A program made the translations under genes and the position numbers. From Terfezia claveryi (taxonomy: Eukaryota > Ascomycota > Pezizomycetes > Pezizales > Pezizaceae), in the NCBI GenBank assembly GCA_015179025.1, contig WHUX01000628.1, positions 1-16,502 of the forward strand: 16,502 nucleotides of DNA, read 5' to 3'. The notes under the pieces are model-generated. The model did not search any database, was not told the DNA's origin, and saw only the letters and a list, made by a program, of their open reading frames with translations. Shown piece by piece: positions 1 through 8,714 of the stretch. The first letter of the stretch is position 1. Each line of letters opens with the position of its first letter.

Positions 1-263
1 AAGGATGGTCATGTGGTCATAGTAATGAGTCACATGACTTAAACAGAGGTCACGCGGCCATAATGAGGGTGTCTTCATATGGCAAGTGCCATGGAACTTC
101 TCATGGCAGATTCCACGTGCTATAGATGCTTATAAAACAGTATAAGGTGGTAGAAGGCTAGTCCTTCAACCGAGAGGCTTAGTTACATAACATAGTAATA
201 ATATAGGAAATACAAAAGTATATAATCAATTATATAAGCAATAAAACAATGTTCTCCATTACA
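1..263 (-). mobile_element. Partial family-2 LTR (start of an inverted LTR)
   Basis: This stretch is the reverse complement of about 3929-4190, with scattered, mostly transition differences and a couple of one-base indels. Its end at 261-263 reads ACA, the complement of the TGT that opens the LTR of element B, so it is the first 263 nt of a family-2 LTR lying in the opposite orientation and cut by the window edge. It ends exactly where homology to family 1 begins (CTTGAGG at 264). The five bases 264-268 (cttga) would be the target-site duplication and should recur beyond the far end of this element, outside the window. Confidence 0.8.
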
Positions 264-332
264 CTTGAGGTTCAGTTTGGACGTATTGTTAGTGAGGATG
301 CATTAGATGATGGGGAAAATTCAGACTATTAG
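264..332 (+). pseudogene. gag: C-terminal tail of family-1 gag (copy A), ending at UAG
   Basis: The frame reads LEVQFGRIVSEDALDDGENS and closes with TAG at 330-332. It matches the last residues of element D gag (13709-13776) with few changes. The stop is kept in both copies, and the frame after it continues open into pol. Everything upstream in gag was removed by, or lies beyond, the family-2 insertion. Confidence 0.75.
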
Positions 333-373
333 GGATGCGGGCTATATAGTATGTTGGGTCGAATAGTCTCGCA
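330..373 (+). promoter_or_regulatory. Copy A version of the gag-pol UAG and hairpin
   Basis: TAG at 330-332 is followed by GGA and then TGCGGGCTAT (336-345), which pairs with ATAG-T-CTCGCA (363-373). Relative to element D one pair is lost (A against A, 346/362), and the rest of the stem with its bulged T is kept despite the heavy mutation of this copy. See the entry at 13774. Confidence 0.5.
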
Positions 374-1295
374 AGATTGGTTTTCTATTTGTGTTATAAG
401 GAATAGCATCTCTATTGGTAGTTGGAAGGAAGAACATGAAGGGGAACTGATGGATATTGATCCTGTTTTGATTAGTTCTGTTTCTCGCAATTTGTCTTCT
501 TCTGCTATTTCTTCTCTTTTTTTATCAAATAAAAATGCAAAAAAAGGGACAAAAAAAAAAGCTAATGATGAGGTGGCTCCTCATATTGGCGCACTCGAAA
601 AAAGACTACAAAAGGTGGCAGTACCGGATATTTCATTGGATGGAATTAAGGATCTCTCTTTAGTAGGAAATTTGGGTGTGAAGGTATTGAAGCATAAAGG
701 ACTGAAATTTCTTATCTCTGTTAAGTTATCTTGGATGTACAGAGGAAATAAATGCGAAATTTCCATTAATGCTTTGGTTGATACTGGCGCAGAAGCCATG
801 ATTTTTGATTCTTCTTTTATTGAACAGATGATGCTGCCTTGAGTTAAGAGGGAGAAAAAACTGAGATTAGAGAGCGCCGATGGCTTAATTCTCAAGAGGT
901 TTGGCACAGTGTAGGTTCAGAACCTACAGATGGAGGTCTAAGATACAAGATTGGGACGAAACAAAACTCTTGACCTGGTAATGGAGGTTGCCTGCCTCGA
1001 ACCAGGTCTACCACTCATTTTGGGGATAGATTGGATTAAATCCAATTGTGATAAGCTACAAGTCACCACTCCTTACGGACTCGAGCTAAAAAGAGTGTTA
1101 GAAATCGAGGAGGTTACTGATTTTGCTGACTTTGATGAAGTACTTACAGAGACTCAATAAGTCGGATTAATTGAAATAGAGGAGTGGGATTATCAGAGGT
1201 TCGCTAATGGAGATGTTCACAAGGTCATAAAAATAATAGTGACTAAAAATATCCATAAACTTGCTAATCGATTGCTAATACAGTATAGAGATTAA
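333..1295 (+). pseudogene. pol: Protease part of copy A pol, broken
   Basis: The frame runs straight on from the gag UAG. It encodes the pol N-terminus and a retropepsin-type aspartic protease, with the active-site triplet DTG (LVDTGAEAM, near 778-795) and the later ILGIDW motif near 1018-1035. In-frame stops lie at 840 (TGG to TGA), 912 (CAG to TAG), 939 and 1158. A four-base deletion relative to element D just after 1292 creates another stop at 1293 and shifts the frame into the reverse transcriptase. The longest open piece is 351-842, but its ATG at 351 arose by mutation from ACG and is not the native start. Non-functional. Confidence 0.85.
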
Positions 1296-2820
1296 AAATC
1301 TTTGGAAAGTAGTTGCAATCTGCTCTTCCTATACACAGTCTATAAGACATGACAATTGAGTTAGAAGAAGGAACAAGTCCCATATCAGGAAAACTATACC
1401 CCCTCTCCCCTAATAAACTGGAGTTTCTCAAAGAATACCTAGATAAGATGCTCTGAACTGGCAAGATAAGACCAAGCAAAAGCAGTGCTGGCGCTCCTAT
1501 ATTCTTCGCCAAACAGCTAAATAGCAAGCTCAGAATAGTTATAGACTATAGAGGGCTCAATGCTATAACCAAAAAAGACAAGTATCCCCTACCACTTATG
1601 ACTACCTTAATGGAACAAGTTAGTACTTCACAGGTTTTCTCTAAACTCGATCTCAAACTCGGGTTTAACCTACTCAGAATAGCAGCTAGAGATGAGTGAA
1701 AAATAGCATTCAAGACAAGATATGGTTTATACGAATATATAGTTATGCCTTTTGGGCTAACTAATGTGCCATCTGTTTTCCAGTGACATGTTAACAATAT
1801 TCTATCAGAACGAATTGACCGAGGAATAGTTGTATATATTGATAATATCCTCATTTATACCTAAACAGAGGAAGAACATGTCGAGCTCGTCCATTGGCTG
1901 CTGCAGAAACTAACAGAGAATAACCTTTGTGTCAACATAGACAAATATATCTTCCATGTCCCAGAAGTCGAATTCGTGGGATTTAAAGTAGGTACAAAGG
2001 GGATACAAATAGGGCAGAAGAAAGTTGAGGACATCCTCGCCTGGCAGGCTCCTCAGAATGTCAAAGAAGTGCAAAGGTTTATTGGTTTGGCTAATTTCTA
2101 TCGCCGGTTCATTCAAGGCTTAAGTAGTTTGGCTTTGCCGATTTAGATAATAATACACAATAGAGTTCCTTGGAACTGGACACAGCAGTATTAACAGGCC
2201 TTCGATGAGTTAAAATATAGGTTTACTACTGCTCTGATACTATGCCATTACCACTCAGAATGACCAAAAATGATTGAGACAGACGTGTCTGATCTAGCAA
2301 AAGCTAGTATTCTATCCCAAAAAGAACCAGATGTTTGTTGGCACCCAGTAGTGGACTATTCAAAACGCTTTATCCCAGCAGAACTTAATTACGATGTCCA
2401 TGACAAAAAGATGGTCGTAATTGTTAATTGTTTCTAGGAATAGAGACATTTTTCATGGGTGCCCCGGAGGAGATAATTGTGTATACAGATCACAAGAACC
2501 TTGAGTACTTTAATTCCACTAAGATACTCATTCGAAGGCAGGCCAGATGGGCGGAAATACTAAGCCAGTTTAATTTTAGAATCATCTACCGCCTAGGTGA
2601 TAAAAATAGCAAAGCAGATGTGCTTTCTCGTCAGGTTGATCCTGACCTCGAAGAAGGAGGAGAGAAGCAGGACCACACGATTGAGATGTTCAAGCCTGGT
2701 CTATTCCAACTAGATACAAGTAAGGAGAGTCTAGTAACGCACTATATTATGGCAGTGAAGGCCTTACAAAGAGAAGAATTAGGTTGGTCAAAAGAGATCC
2801 AAGAGGCTAGCCTCAAGGAT
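1296..2820 (+). pseudogene. pol: Reverse transcriptase and RNase H of copy A, broken
   Basis: This aligns codon by codon with the RT and RNase H of element D. The first catalytic aspartate (LDL, codon at 1649) is kept, but the catalytic YIDD motif has become YIDN (GAT to AAT at 1844-1846), which would kill polymerase activity even without the stops. Stops include 1454, 1697, 1784 and 1862, with more near 2143, 2190 and 2263. The RNase H part keeps TDHKNLEYF and a mutated GDKNSKADVLSR. A one-base deletion near 2450 shifts the frame, and 2428-2838 is the longest surviving open piece. The piece runs into the 2821-3067 insertion. Confidence 0.88.
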
Positions 2821-3067
2821 TATCAGGAAAGAAAATAGTTTGTCTCTAGTGTCTCTAGAGACAGTAATGCTACTGGAGACAAGATGTATTTCCACGATAG
2901 GCAGAATGTCTCCTGGTGTCTCCTAGAGACACTGGGAGACACTAGGAGACACATATGAGACACTGAGGAGACACCCAAGAGACATAAAAGACACAAAAGA
3001 CACAAGAGACAACCAGGTCTCCTGGAGACACCATCTGGCATCCCGATGCTACTTTTTTCTTGCTGAT
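2821..3067 (+). repeat. 247-nt hairpin-rich GAGAC/GTCTC insertion (MITE-like)
   Basis: Elements C and D read straight from CTCAAGGAT into GACAAG, while copy A has 247 extra bases here. GAT occurs on both sides (2818-2820 and 3068-3070), compatible with a 3-bp target duplication. The ends are imperfect inverted repeats (ATCAGGAAAGAAAA at the left; complement of the right end ATCAGCAAGAAAAAAG). The middle holds about ten GAGAC and five GTCTC words in about 190 nt, many as GGAGACAC, and forms a 16-bp hairpin with a 3-nt loop (2907-2922 with 2926-2941, two G-U-type mismatches). No coding potential is convincing. A small non-autonomous inverted-repeat element or an expanded minisatellite both fit; the family is not one I recognise. 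Confidence 0.7.
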
Positions 3068-3545
3068 GATGACAAGTTGTTAGGGATTTGGAACGCATTG
3101 AAGTTTGGCAAGGAGTACCCTGGACTCGATCATTATGGTTTAGAAGATGACATAGTAACCTATGAATGTCACCTATATATACCTGACAACAACTCCCTAA
3201 AGTTGAAAGTGGCTTTCCAGTATCAAGATGCTAAAGTTGCAAGTTATTTTGGATGTGACAAAACCCTCGAACTCATAAAACGAAATTACTACTGGCCTAA
3301 TATAGAAGACTGGGTATGAAACTACATTCGCACATGTGATGCTTGCCAAAGAAACAAGACAGCAAGATACAAGAAATATGGCAAGCTCGTACCTCTTCCC
3401 ATCCCTTATAGGCTATGGGAATATATTTCGATGGATTTCCTCACTGATTTACCACCAGTCAAAAGGTATAATCAGATCTGGGTTATTGTCGATAGGTTCA
3501 CTAAGATGTCATATTTCATTCCCTTAAAGATCTGAAAGGCAACCC
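3068..3545 (+). pseudogene. pol: Integrase N-terminal part of copy A, truncated
   Basis: This continues pol after the insertion. The HHCC zinc-binding domain is visible (YFGCDKTLELIKRNYYWPNI, then the paired cysteines of TCDACQRNK near 3335-3355; the first histidine is now Tyr). The start of the catalytic core follows, with SMDFLTDLPPVK near 3430-3460 (first catalytic Asp) and WVIVDRFTKMSYF. A TGA at 3316-3318 replaces a CGA. Homology to element C stops after about AAGGCAA near 3543 and resumes near the chromodomain, so roughly 750 bp coding for the second catalytic Asp, the Glu and the C-terminal part are deleted. No integrase activity is possible. Confidence 0.85.
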
Positions 3546-3800
3546 TAGAGTTTATCTTGAAGAATCGGAATACCAGGTGGAAAAGGTTAGGACAAGTGAG
3601 CACAGGAAGGGACGGGTTATGTATTTAGTCTCTTAGAAGGGTTACGGTCCTGATGATGATATATAAGAACTATACTAGAACTTGAGAAATGAACCGGCTG
3701 AATTAATTCGGTAATTTCATCTTGATAACTCTCATAAGCCTTAGGACCCTGATGTTATCTTATGAAGATTTTTGTTTTTTTCTTTATTATCAGGTATTAG
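3546..3800 (+). pseudogene. pol: Chromodomain remnant of copy A
   Basis: Directly after the deletion join the sequence matches the complement of 8472-8715. It codes for [22 protein letters not shown], then a stop in place of the Trp of WKGYGPDDD (TGG to TAG), then further stops in place of the Trp of TWEP and nearby residues. Both lost tryptophans belong to the conserved core of the chromodomain, which in intact chromoviruses steers integration toward modified chromatin. The native pol stop lies near 3798. Non-functional. Confidence 0.85.
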
Positions 3801-3928
3801 GTTTTTTGAATTATTTTTATGTTTTGTTACCTGTATTTTTTATGCCATATTGTCCCAGGAGTGCAATAAGACCTATGAAGCTATGTTTTGGCTGTTGTAT
3901 ATGAGAAATGGTCCTCAAGCCCTATCTA
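3801..3928 (+). other. 3' untranslated remnant of copy A, no gene
   Basis: This matches the complement of about 8330-8471 in element C, the noncoding stretch between the pol stop and the polypurine tract. The family-2 LTR starts before the polypurine tract would be reached. The last five bases (atcta, 3924-3928) are the expected target-site duplication of element B. Confidence 0.7.
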
Positions 3929-4151
3929 TGTAATGGAGAACGTTTGTTTCATTGCTTATATAATTGATTATATACTTTTGTATTTCCTATATTACTACTA
4001 TGTTATGTAACTAAGCCTCTCGGTTGAAGGACTAGCCTTCAACCACCTCCTATTGCTTTATAAGCATCTATAGCATATGGAATTTACCATGGGAAGTTCA
4101 TGGCACTTGCCATATGAAGACACCCTCATTATAGCCACGTGACCTCTGTTT

Positions 4152-4223
4152 AGGCGTGTGACTCATTACTATGGCCACATGACTATCATTTAAGGCGTGT
4201 GACTATTACTATGGCCACATGAC
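4152..4223 (+). repeat. Tandem sub-repeat in the family-2 LTR, period about 41 bp
   Basis: The core AGGCGTGTGACT-ATTACTATGGCCACATGAC occurs at 4152-4183 and again at 4193-4223, with one small indel between them. A partial third copy (TATAGCCACGTGAC, about 4130-4143) precedes them. The partial LTR at 1-263 shows the complement of the same units. Repeats upstream of a TATA box in U3 are commonly enhancer-like; that role is inference. Confidence 0.75.
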
Positions 4224-4301
4224 CCCTTTTGTACAGCGCACTACCTTCTGGTGTGCCACCCTTTATTGTATTCATTCCTTAGTCATTAGATCTCAGAGGA
4301 G

Positions 4302-4309
4302 TATAAATA
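4302..4309 (+). promoter_or_regulatory. TATA box of element B LTR
   Basis: TATAAATA stands about 370 bp into the LTR, upstream of the gag frame and on the same strand, as expected for the U3/R border region of an LTR. Confidence 0.55.
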
Positions 4310-4559
4310 GGCCGCTGGATACCCTCTGGAATCCACAGAAAGACAAGAAGCAACAAGCAAGCACACAGAGCAAGCAAGCCTATATTCCAATCAGATCAAG
4401 ATCATATAGCTTAGATAGCACAAATCATATAAGATAGATTATACTAGTTAATTACTGTTCCCTACGGGAATGTCCCACATAGTAATCTCCCTACCCTTCT
4501 GAGGTCTTACTCAGCAGAACCGAAATACACAAACGTCCGTGCCTATGGATATAGATTGT

Positions 4560-4598
4560 ATAAATGGTACTGAATGAATACTATCTAGTACCATTTAT
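4560..4598. repeat. Perfect 12-bp inverted repeat near the end of the family-2 LTR
   Basis: ATAAATGGTACT (4560-4571) and AGTACCATTTAT (4587-4598) are exact complements around a 15-nt loop. With one extra T the symmetry extends to TGTA...TTACA. It could shape the RNA near the polyadenylation or U5 region, or mark a tiny inserted element. Confidence 0.7.
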
Positions 4599-4674
4599 TA
4601 CATTTTTTTAACTTACTTACCTAATCTTTACTCTTAAATCCAAGGCCTGATCAACTTCGGATACTTTTATTACA

Positions 4675-4740
4675 CTCACCAAGTGAATAAATTCGACACG
4701 TAAGTGCACATATAAAATCAATATCGTTATTCAACTAACT
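4675..4740 (+). other. Leader between family-2 LTR and gag, no gene
   Basis: This short stretch follows the second possible LTR end. I see no sequence starting with TGG close behind either LTR end, so no tRNA primer-binding site can be named. Confidence 0.4.
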
Positions 4741-6813
4741 AGCCAACAAATCCAACAAACGATACATCAGACTCTCAACTGCAGTATATCAACAAAAGAC
4801 TTAGAAGCAAGCTAGCAGAGCTCTAACGGGCAGTGGTATCCTACATTAAACAATCTCACCCTCGTTCACAACACTTTTCCCAATAAGATTGACAACTCAT
4901 GTTGCACTCCTGGCAAATGCCATTACATCTGTACCTGTAAATCCAGTACACCATTCAAAAACCTGCCCCCAGGTCCAGGAATAATTGGTCTAAACAACCA
5001 AGCGTCACAATCCCAAGGCTCAAATCTCGCTGCCTCCACTGCAGCCATTTCCTCCAGAAAAGAATTACCTCCATCAGAACCTTCCTTAGGCCCAGACATC
5101 TCTACCAATACCTCTGCGCCCCCAACGTCTACATCAACACATCAATCAGAAAACGTGACACTTTTGCCGGAAGAACTAGAACTAGATTCTAGACCAGTAG
5201 ACGAAGAAAAACCAGGACCATAAGAAACATCAGAATCCTGACATCCAACCTCATCAACCTCATGAGCCACCGAGCCAACAGAACTGTCAGTCGAACGGAG
5301 ATCATAAGGATCATCAGCCACCACACCATCAGCACAGAAAGGTGCCAAAGAAGAAAAGTAACTCAATGATCATATCGCATAACCAGCTGCATTTGGTTGC
5401 AGACAAACGACGAAATCAGACATAATAGTATCTGAACTTAGTAAGAAGACTAAGAGGTCGAGACAGTAAACTATGTTACCTAAAGATATTAAGAAATTAG
5501 TAGAAGAAACTCCCAGAAAGACCAGATTTGTAGTTCCTAACATAGAAGGGGAAATAAATCTGCCCATGGATATAGAATTAGGAGAACCAGGCGGAGCAGG
5601 AACCAAACTATATTTTAGTATGGCTTTATCTCTCGCACCAGAAGAATTTTGGGACAGACATCTTCCAACAATTGAGGAGATTTTGAAATATAGTCGCTCA
5701 ATTGGACATGCCCAATAGTATCATCCAGATGATACTCGACTCTTAATGGAAGCCGTAGCAAAACACTATTTATAGCTAACTACTTACCCATTCAAAGAAG
5801 AAGACTTAGAAATGAATGCATTTTTAAGTAAAGAATTAAAGAAACCTGTTGTTACACTTTTAAGAAAACTAAATTAGATAATAAATAACTGGGAAGATAT
5901 AATGGCATTCATGATGAGTGGCACTCATGTAGAAGAATCAGCACATACTGTGGAGGATTTTTTCAATCCTAGCAAAGAACTTCCAGGAGCGTTCCTGAGA
6001 ACACCAAAAGATCAATCGAAAGGAAAAGGTCTAGTACCTGAGACACCAAAAAGGAGGACTGGGTCAGCCAAAGAACCAGATGATAAAGACCAACCATCAG
6101 AAGATATAGAATTACCAGAAGACGATGATGATCTAGATACAGGACTAGACCAACAGAAGTAGAAAACACAAGGAGGAGGACGAGACCCTGATGATAGTGG
6201 ACATGATAGCTCGGACTCTGATAAGGCATTGTCAGTTGCAAGTCAAACTCTTAAAAGAAAACCCAAACGAGAAAAATCAGTTGTATACCAGCATTGAGAA
6301 TCTACAACAGGAATGGTTACAACAGGTAACTATAAAGCAACGAATGCTTTAAAAGGAATAAAGATTGATCTACCAGAAAAAATAAAAGGAGAAGACAAAA
6401 AATGGCAAGACTCACAATATTTTGACTCTTGGGCCACAGTAATGTAACGTTGGTTTGTTATCAAAGGAATAGATTTGGAAGGAGCTTCAGCTTTGGAAAT
6501 TGTTGGATTCAGAATGTAAGAAAGCGCGCTCACTACTAATAATCAATTCCTAAGAGAAAAAGGAAAGAACGCGAAATTCTTTAGATTCATACTAGCATTA
6601 AGGGATTTTCTGATACCCTACACTAGTAAGGACATTTTATAGAAACGATGGGAGACAGCCACACCATACAAGGACGGACGTCACATGGGGATTTAACAGT
6701 TCGCCAACTGGCTTACTGAAATGCAAATCAAATTGATTGACAAGGATGGCCAACAATCAATATCGCAGGAAGTAAAAAGAAGAAAGTTTCTTAATCACCT
6801 GCCGCCATATATG
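4741..6813 (+). pseudogene. gag: Gag of element B, 17 in-frame stops and no frame change
   Basis: One reading frame carries a coherent protein over about 690 codons. Early on it has PFKNLPPGPGIIGLNNQ, then a Ser/Thr/Pro-rich stretch. The middle (about 5900-6170) is Lys-rich and then acidic (EDIELPEDDDDLD). The last part (about 6340-6813) is a capsid-like domain with RFILALRDFLIPYTSKDI, QFANWLTEMQIKLIDKDG and EVKRRKFLNHLPPYM. Stops lie at 4813, 5221, 5239, 5263, 5305, 5359, 5380, 5467, 5716, 5773, 5875, 6160, 6295, 6445, 6517, 6640 and 6694; the ones I could judge fit Gln, Arg or Trp codons changed by C-to-T or G-to-A. The native start is not visible. The frame ends because element C inserted right after 6813. 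The Gag assignment is by pattern only; I do not recognise the family. Confidence 0.75.
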
Positions 6814-7106
6814 TGTCACGGGGGCCCTATTGACTGATAGCGCTCTTGCAACTATTAGGATGGCCGTAATTTGCTGCCGCAACAATATCTATTCGCAACA
6901 CAGAATATCAATCCTATAGCAGTAAAGTTCAATCCAACTATAGTCCCTCACGACGGATCTTATTTCGCAACACAAAATAAATCCTATGTCGCTTGAACGT
7001 AAAGTTAACTCAAGACTTAAAACTTTGTAGGCTTCGTGTACTCAAGGTGCTCTTGCTTTTGAATACTCGCTGGTGGTCGAATAAATTCAACCGGAACTAC
7101 TTGCAC

Positions 7107-7114
7107 TATTTATA
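7107..7114 (-). promoter_or_regulatory. TATA box in the LTR of element C
   Basis: TATTTATA on the plus strand is TATAAATA on the minus strand. It sits at the same place as the TATA box of the element D LTR, about 290 nt before the LTR end. Confidence 0.5.
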
Positions 7115-7898
7115 TCCCGCGGTGTTTGTAGATATTCTTATGATAAAAATATTTTATAAAACGCGGGCCTACCTGTCACCTTGGAATTTCTTCTTAAGTG
7201 TTATGCCATCCACACCTTTGGTAATGCAGTTGCTATCTGCACTCGTTGTCACAGGTTACTAACCCGAACGTAGAGAATATTCCATGTCTGCATGTTATAC
7301 GTACTTCGTTATAGCTCGCTTATCCCATTAAAGAATTCTTATCCGAGACAACTAAATTCAATATCAGATACGTTACCAATCCCCGATACTATCGAATTAC
7401 TATCTGACAATATCCGAAGGCATCTAATTATTTTCCGGCAATATTCACTTAATAGTGTCTAGTGTCCATTGAAAATAATTTTCAACTGCACATAACTCTA
7501 TGAATAGAGAACCGTGGGTCATAAGTAGATTACCATTGGAAAGGTATCAACGCATAGAAGATTATAGAATCTTAGTTTATCTCGATACCCAAATTATTCA
7601 TGGAGTTATTACCAATAATAAGTAAACCTCCTCGTGGACCTATATGACCATATTAAAAGTCTTATAACTCCATGAGTTTAACTCCGATCATAAAAGGGAT
7701 TGCAGAAATGGAATCAGGACGAGAGTAGGCCTAGATAGAACCTTGAAACATTAAATTCGGAGAACTTTATGTTTTGGCCCTACTTTGGCCTCTGTCCTGG
7801 GCGCACTCCCTTATAGTGTCACCAGACGCACTTTGGTCTAAAGTGCGCCCTCATGGCTTCATTTTTTTATTTATTTTTACCGAATTATTTTCCTGCAG

Positions 7899-7947
7899 TT
7901 CAGGGTAATAATTCAATATTCAGGGTAACGCCAAGACTTCAGGGTAA
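7899..7947 (-). repeat. Three TTACCCTGAA boxes in the LTR of element C
   Basis: Complements of TTACCCTGAA lie at 7899, 7919 and 7938, spaced 20 and 19 bp. The same triplet is kept in the LTR of element D (10513-10561). Confidence 0.7.
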
Positions 7948-8263
7948 CAGCTAATATATACTAGCATGCATATAGTCAGCATATTAATCTGAGTATAACT
8001 ATTGAACCGTTAATCGGATTCTTATGAAACTTAAACCGTAGTTCCCTCAAGGGTCTATGGACGTTCATAAGGGTCTTAACCATCTAGGATGATTATAAAC
8101 CACTCCGAGGTTCATACCCGTTTCATATACTTAACTCTTATAGATAAGTATTAGAAACGTTTGCACCACACTGCTAAGAGTGTACCTAGAGTTCATGTAG
8201 ATTCTAGGGTCGTTCTATAAGGGCCCAAGTACCTTTGGTAGGGCTGGATGTCACCCCGTGACA

Positions 8264-8276
8264 GTGCCTCCCCCTT
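8264..8276 (-). promoter_or_regulatory. Polypurine tract of element C
   Basis: On the minus strand the sequence reads AAGGGGGAGGCAC directly before the LTR start TGTCAC. A purine run next to the 3' LTR is the usual primer for plus-strand DNA synthesis in LTR elements. It fixes the orientation of C and the LTR border. Confidence 0.8.
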
Positions 8277-8471
8277 AAGGTTCTTGTCCCAAGAACCTAA
8301 TTGATCATGCAATCAGAATCATTATTGCTACTAATAACAATGGATGGGGCTTGAGGACCAGTCCTCATATACGACAGCCAAAACATAGCTGCGTACGTCT
8401 CATTGCACCCCTGGGACAATATGGCATAAGAAATACAGGTAAAACAAAAACGTAAAGATAATTCAAAAAAC
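8277..8471 (-). other. 3' untranslated region of element C, no gene
   Basis: This noncoding stretch lies between the pol stop at 8472 and the polypurine tract. It is shared with copy A (3801-3928). The minus-strand open frame at 8297-8509 has no recognisable product and overlaps the pol end, so I do not call it. Confidence 0.6.
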
Positions 8472-8714
8472 CTAATGCCTAATAATAGGAAAAAAAGAAA
8501 AATCCTCACAAGATAACATCAGGGTCCGAGGCTTACGAGGATTATCCAGATGGAATTTTCGAATTAAATCGGCTGCTCCATCCTTCAGGTTCTCATATGG
8601 TTCCCATGTGTCGTCATCAGGACCGTAACCCTTCCAAGAGACTAAATACATAACCCGTCCCTTCCTGAGCTCACTCGTCCTAACCTTTTCCACCTGGTAT
8701 TCCGATTCTTGAGG
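8472..8714 (-). pseudogene. pol: C-terminal chromodomain of element C pol
   Basis: The open piece 8693-8472 reads [20 protein letters not shown], then [15 protein letters not shown] and ADLIRKFH. This is a canonical chromodomain: aromatic residues of the YLVSWKGY strand, the TWEP turn and the C-terminal helix. In chromoviruses this module is fused to the integrase end and directs integration to chromatin marks. The native frame enters from upstream ([10 protein letters not shown]; the A copy has [11 protein letters not shown]), but a one-base deletion near 8712 separates it from the integrase frame. The domain itself is intact and the M at 8693 is internal, not a true start. The pol stop is at 8472-8474. 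Confidence 0.88.

Larger units (their letters stand above)
264..3928 (+). mobile_element. Copy A: decayed Ty3/gypsy chromovirus fragment (family 1)
   Basis: The order is gag tail, protease, reverse transcriptase, RNase H, integrase zinc domain, chromodomain and 3' untranslated region, collinear with element D (13709 onward) and with the complement of element C (8300-9930). It lacks both LTRs, most of gag and most of the integrase core. The left limit is the family-2 LTR ending at 263 and the right limit is the family-2 LTR starting at 3929, so two family-2 insertions cut it out of a longer copy. Stops from CAG, CAA, CGA and TGG codons and a CpG-biased transition load show that it is old and inactive. 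Confidence 0.9.
3929..4674 (+). mobile_element. 5' LTR of element B (family 2)
   Basis: The start is fixed at TGTAATGG (3929) because homology to family 1 stops there and the inverted copy at 263 breaks at the same base. The end must be a match to ATTACA; two candidates exist, at 4602 and at 4674, giving an LTR of 674 or 746 nt. I give the longer one as the outer limit. Inside are tandem sub-repeats (4152-4223), a TATA box (4302) and, near the end, a perfect 12-bp hairpin (4560-4598). Confidence 0.65.
3929..6813 (+). mobile_element. Element B: LTR retrotransposon of family 2 (5' LTR and gag), truncated by element C
   Basis: It has an LTR that opens with TGTAATGG and holds a TATA box, followed by a long gag-like frame in the same direction. 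It is inserted into copy A after 3928. At 6813 it is cut by element C, so its pol and 3' LTR should lie to the right of the window. Superfamily cannot be set without pol; the capsid-like part resembles fungal LTR-element Gag. Confidence 0.75.
6814..8263 (-). mobile_element. 3' LTR of element C (family 1), 1450 nt
   Basis: On the minus strand it opens with TGTCACGGGGTGACATCC at 8263 and closes with CCCCGTGACA at 6814. The two ends are 10-bp inverted repeats (TGTCACGGGG/CCCCGTGACA). It is the reverse complement of the LTR of element D at 10193-11648, with a few percent substitutions and a few one-base indels. A polypurine tract directly precedes it, which identifies it as the 3' LTR. The plus-strand open frames inside (such as 6993-7262) have no recognisable product. 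Confidence 0.92.

Noticed and set aside
2823..3098. Minus-strand open frame with a CLLCLLCLLCLL repeat
   Set aside because: It is the translation of the GAGAC-rich repeat, crosses the insertion border into pol, and reads antisense to pol; no sign of a real protein.
1..4190. A DNA transposon with 260-bp terminal inverted repeats enclosing captured retroelement genes
   Set aside because: The right repeat continues as an LTR with a TATA box and a downstream gag frame, has TG...CA-type tips, and no transposase is present. Two LTR-element insertions explain it better.
4820..4860. GGCAGTGGTATCC as a primer-binding site of element B
   Set aside because: It starts with TGGTATC, but lies about 150 nt beyond the farther LTR end and inside the readable Gag frame.
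5142..5366. Minus-strand open frame with a serine run opposite gag of element B
   Set aside because: It is antisense to the Gag frame and arises from its Ser/Glu-rich codons; no domain or start signal supports it.
6993..7262. Plus-strand open frame inside the LTR of element C
   Set aside because: Not kept as protein in the LTR of D and lies in a noncoding LTR.
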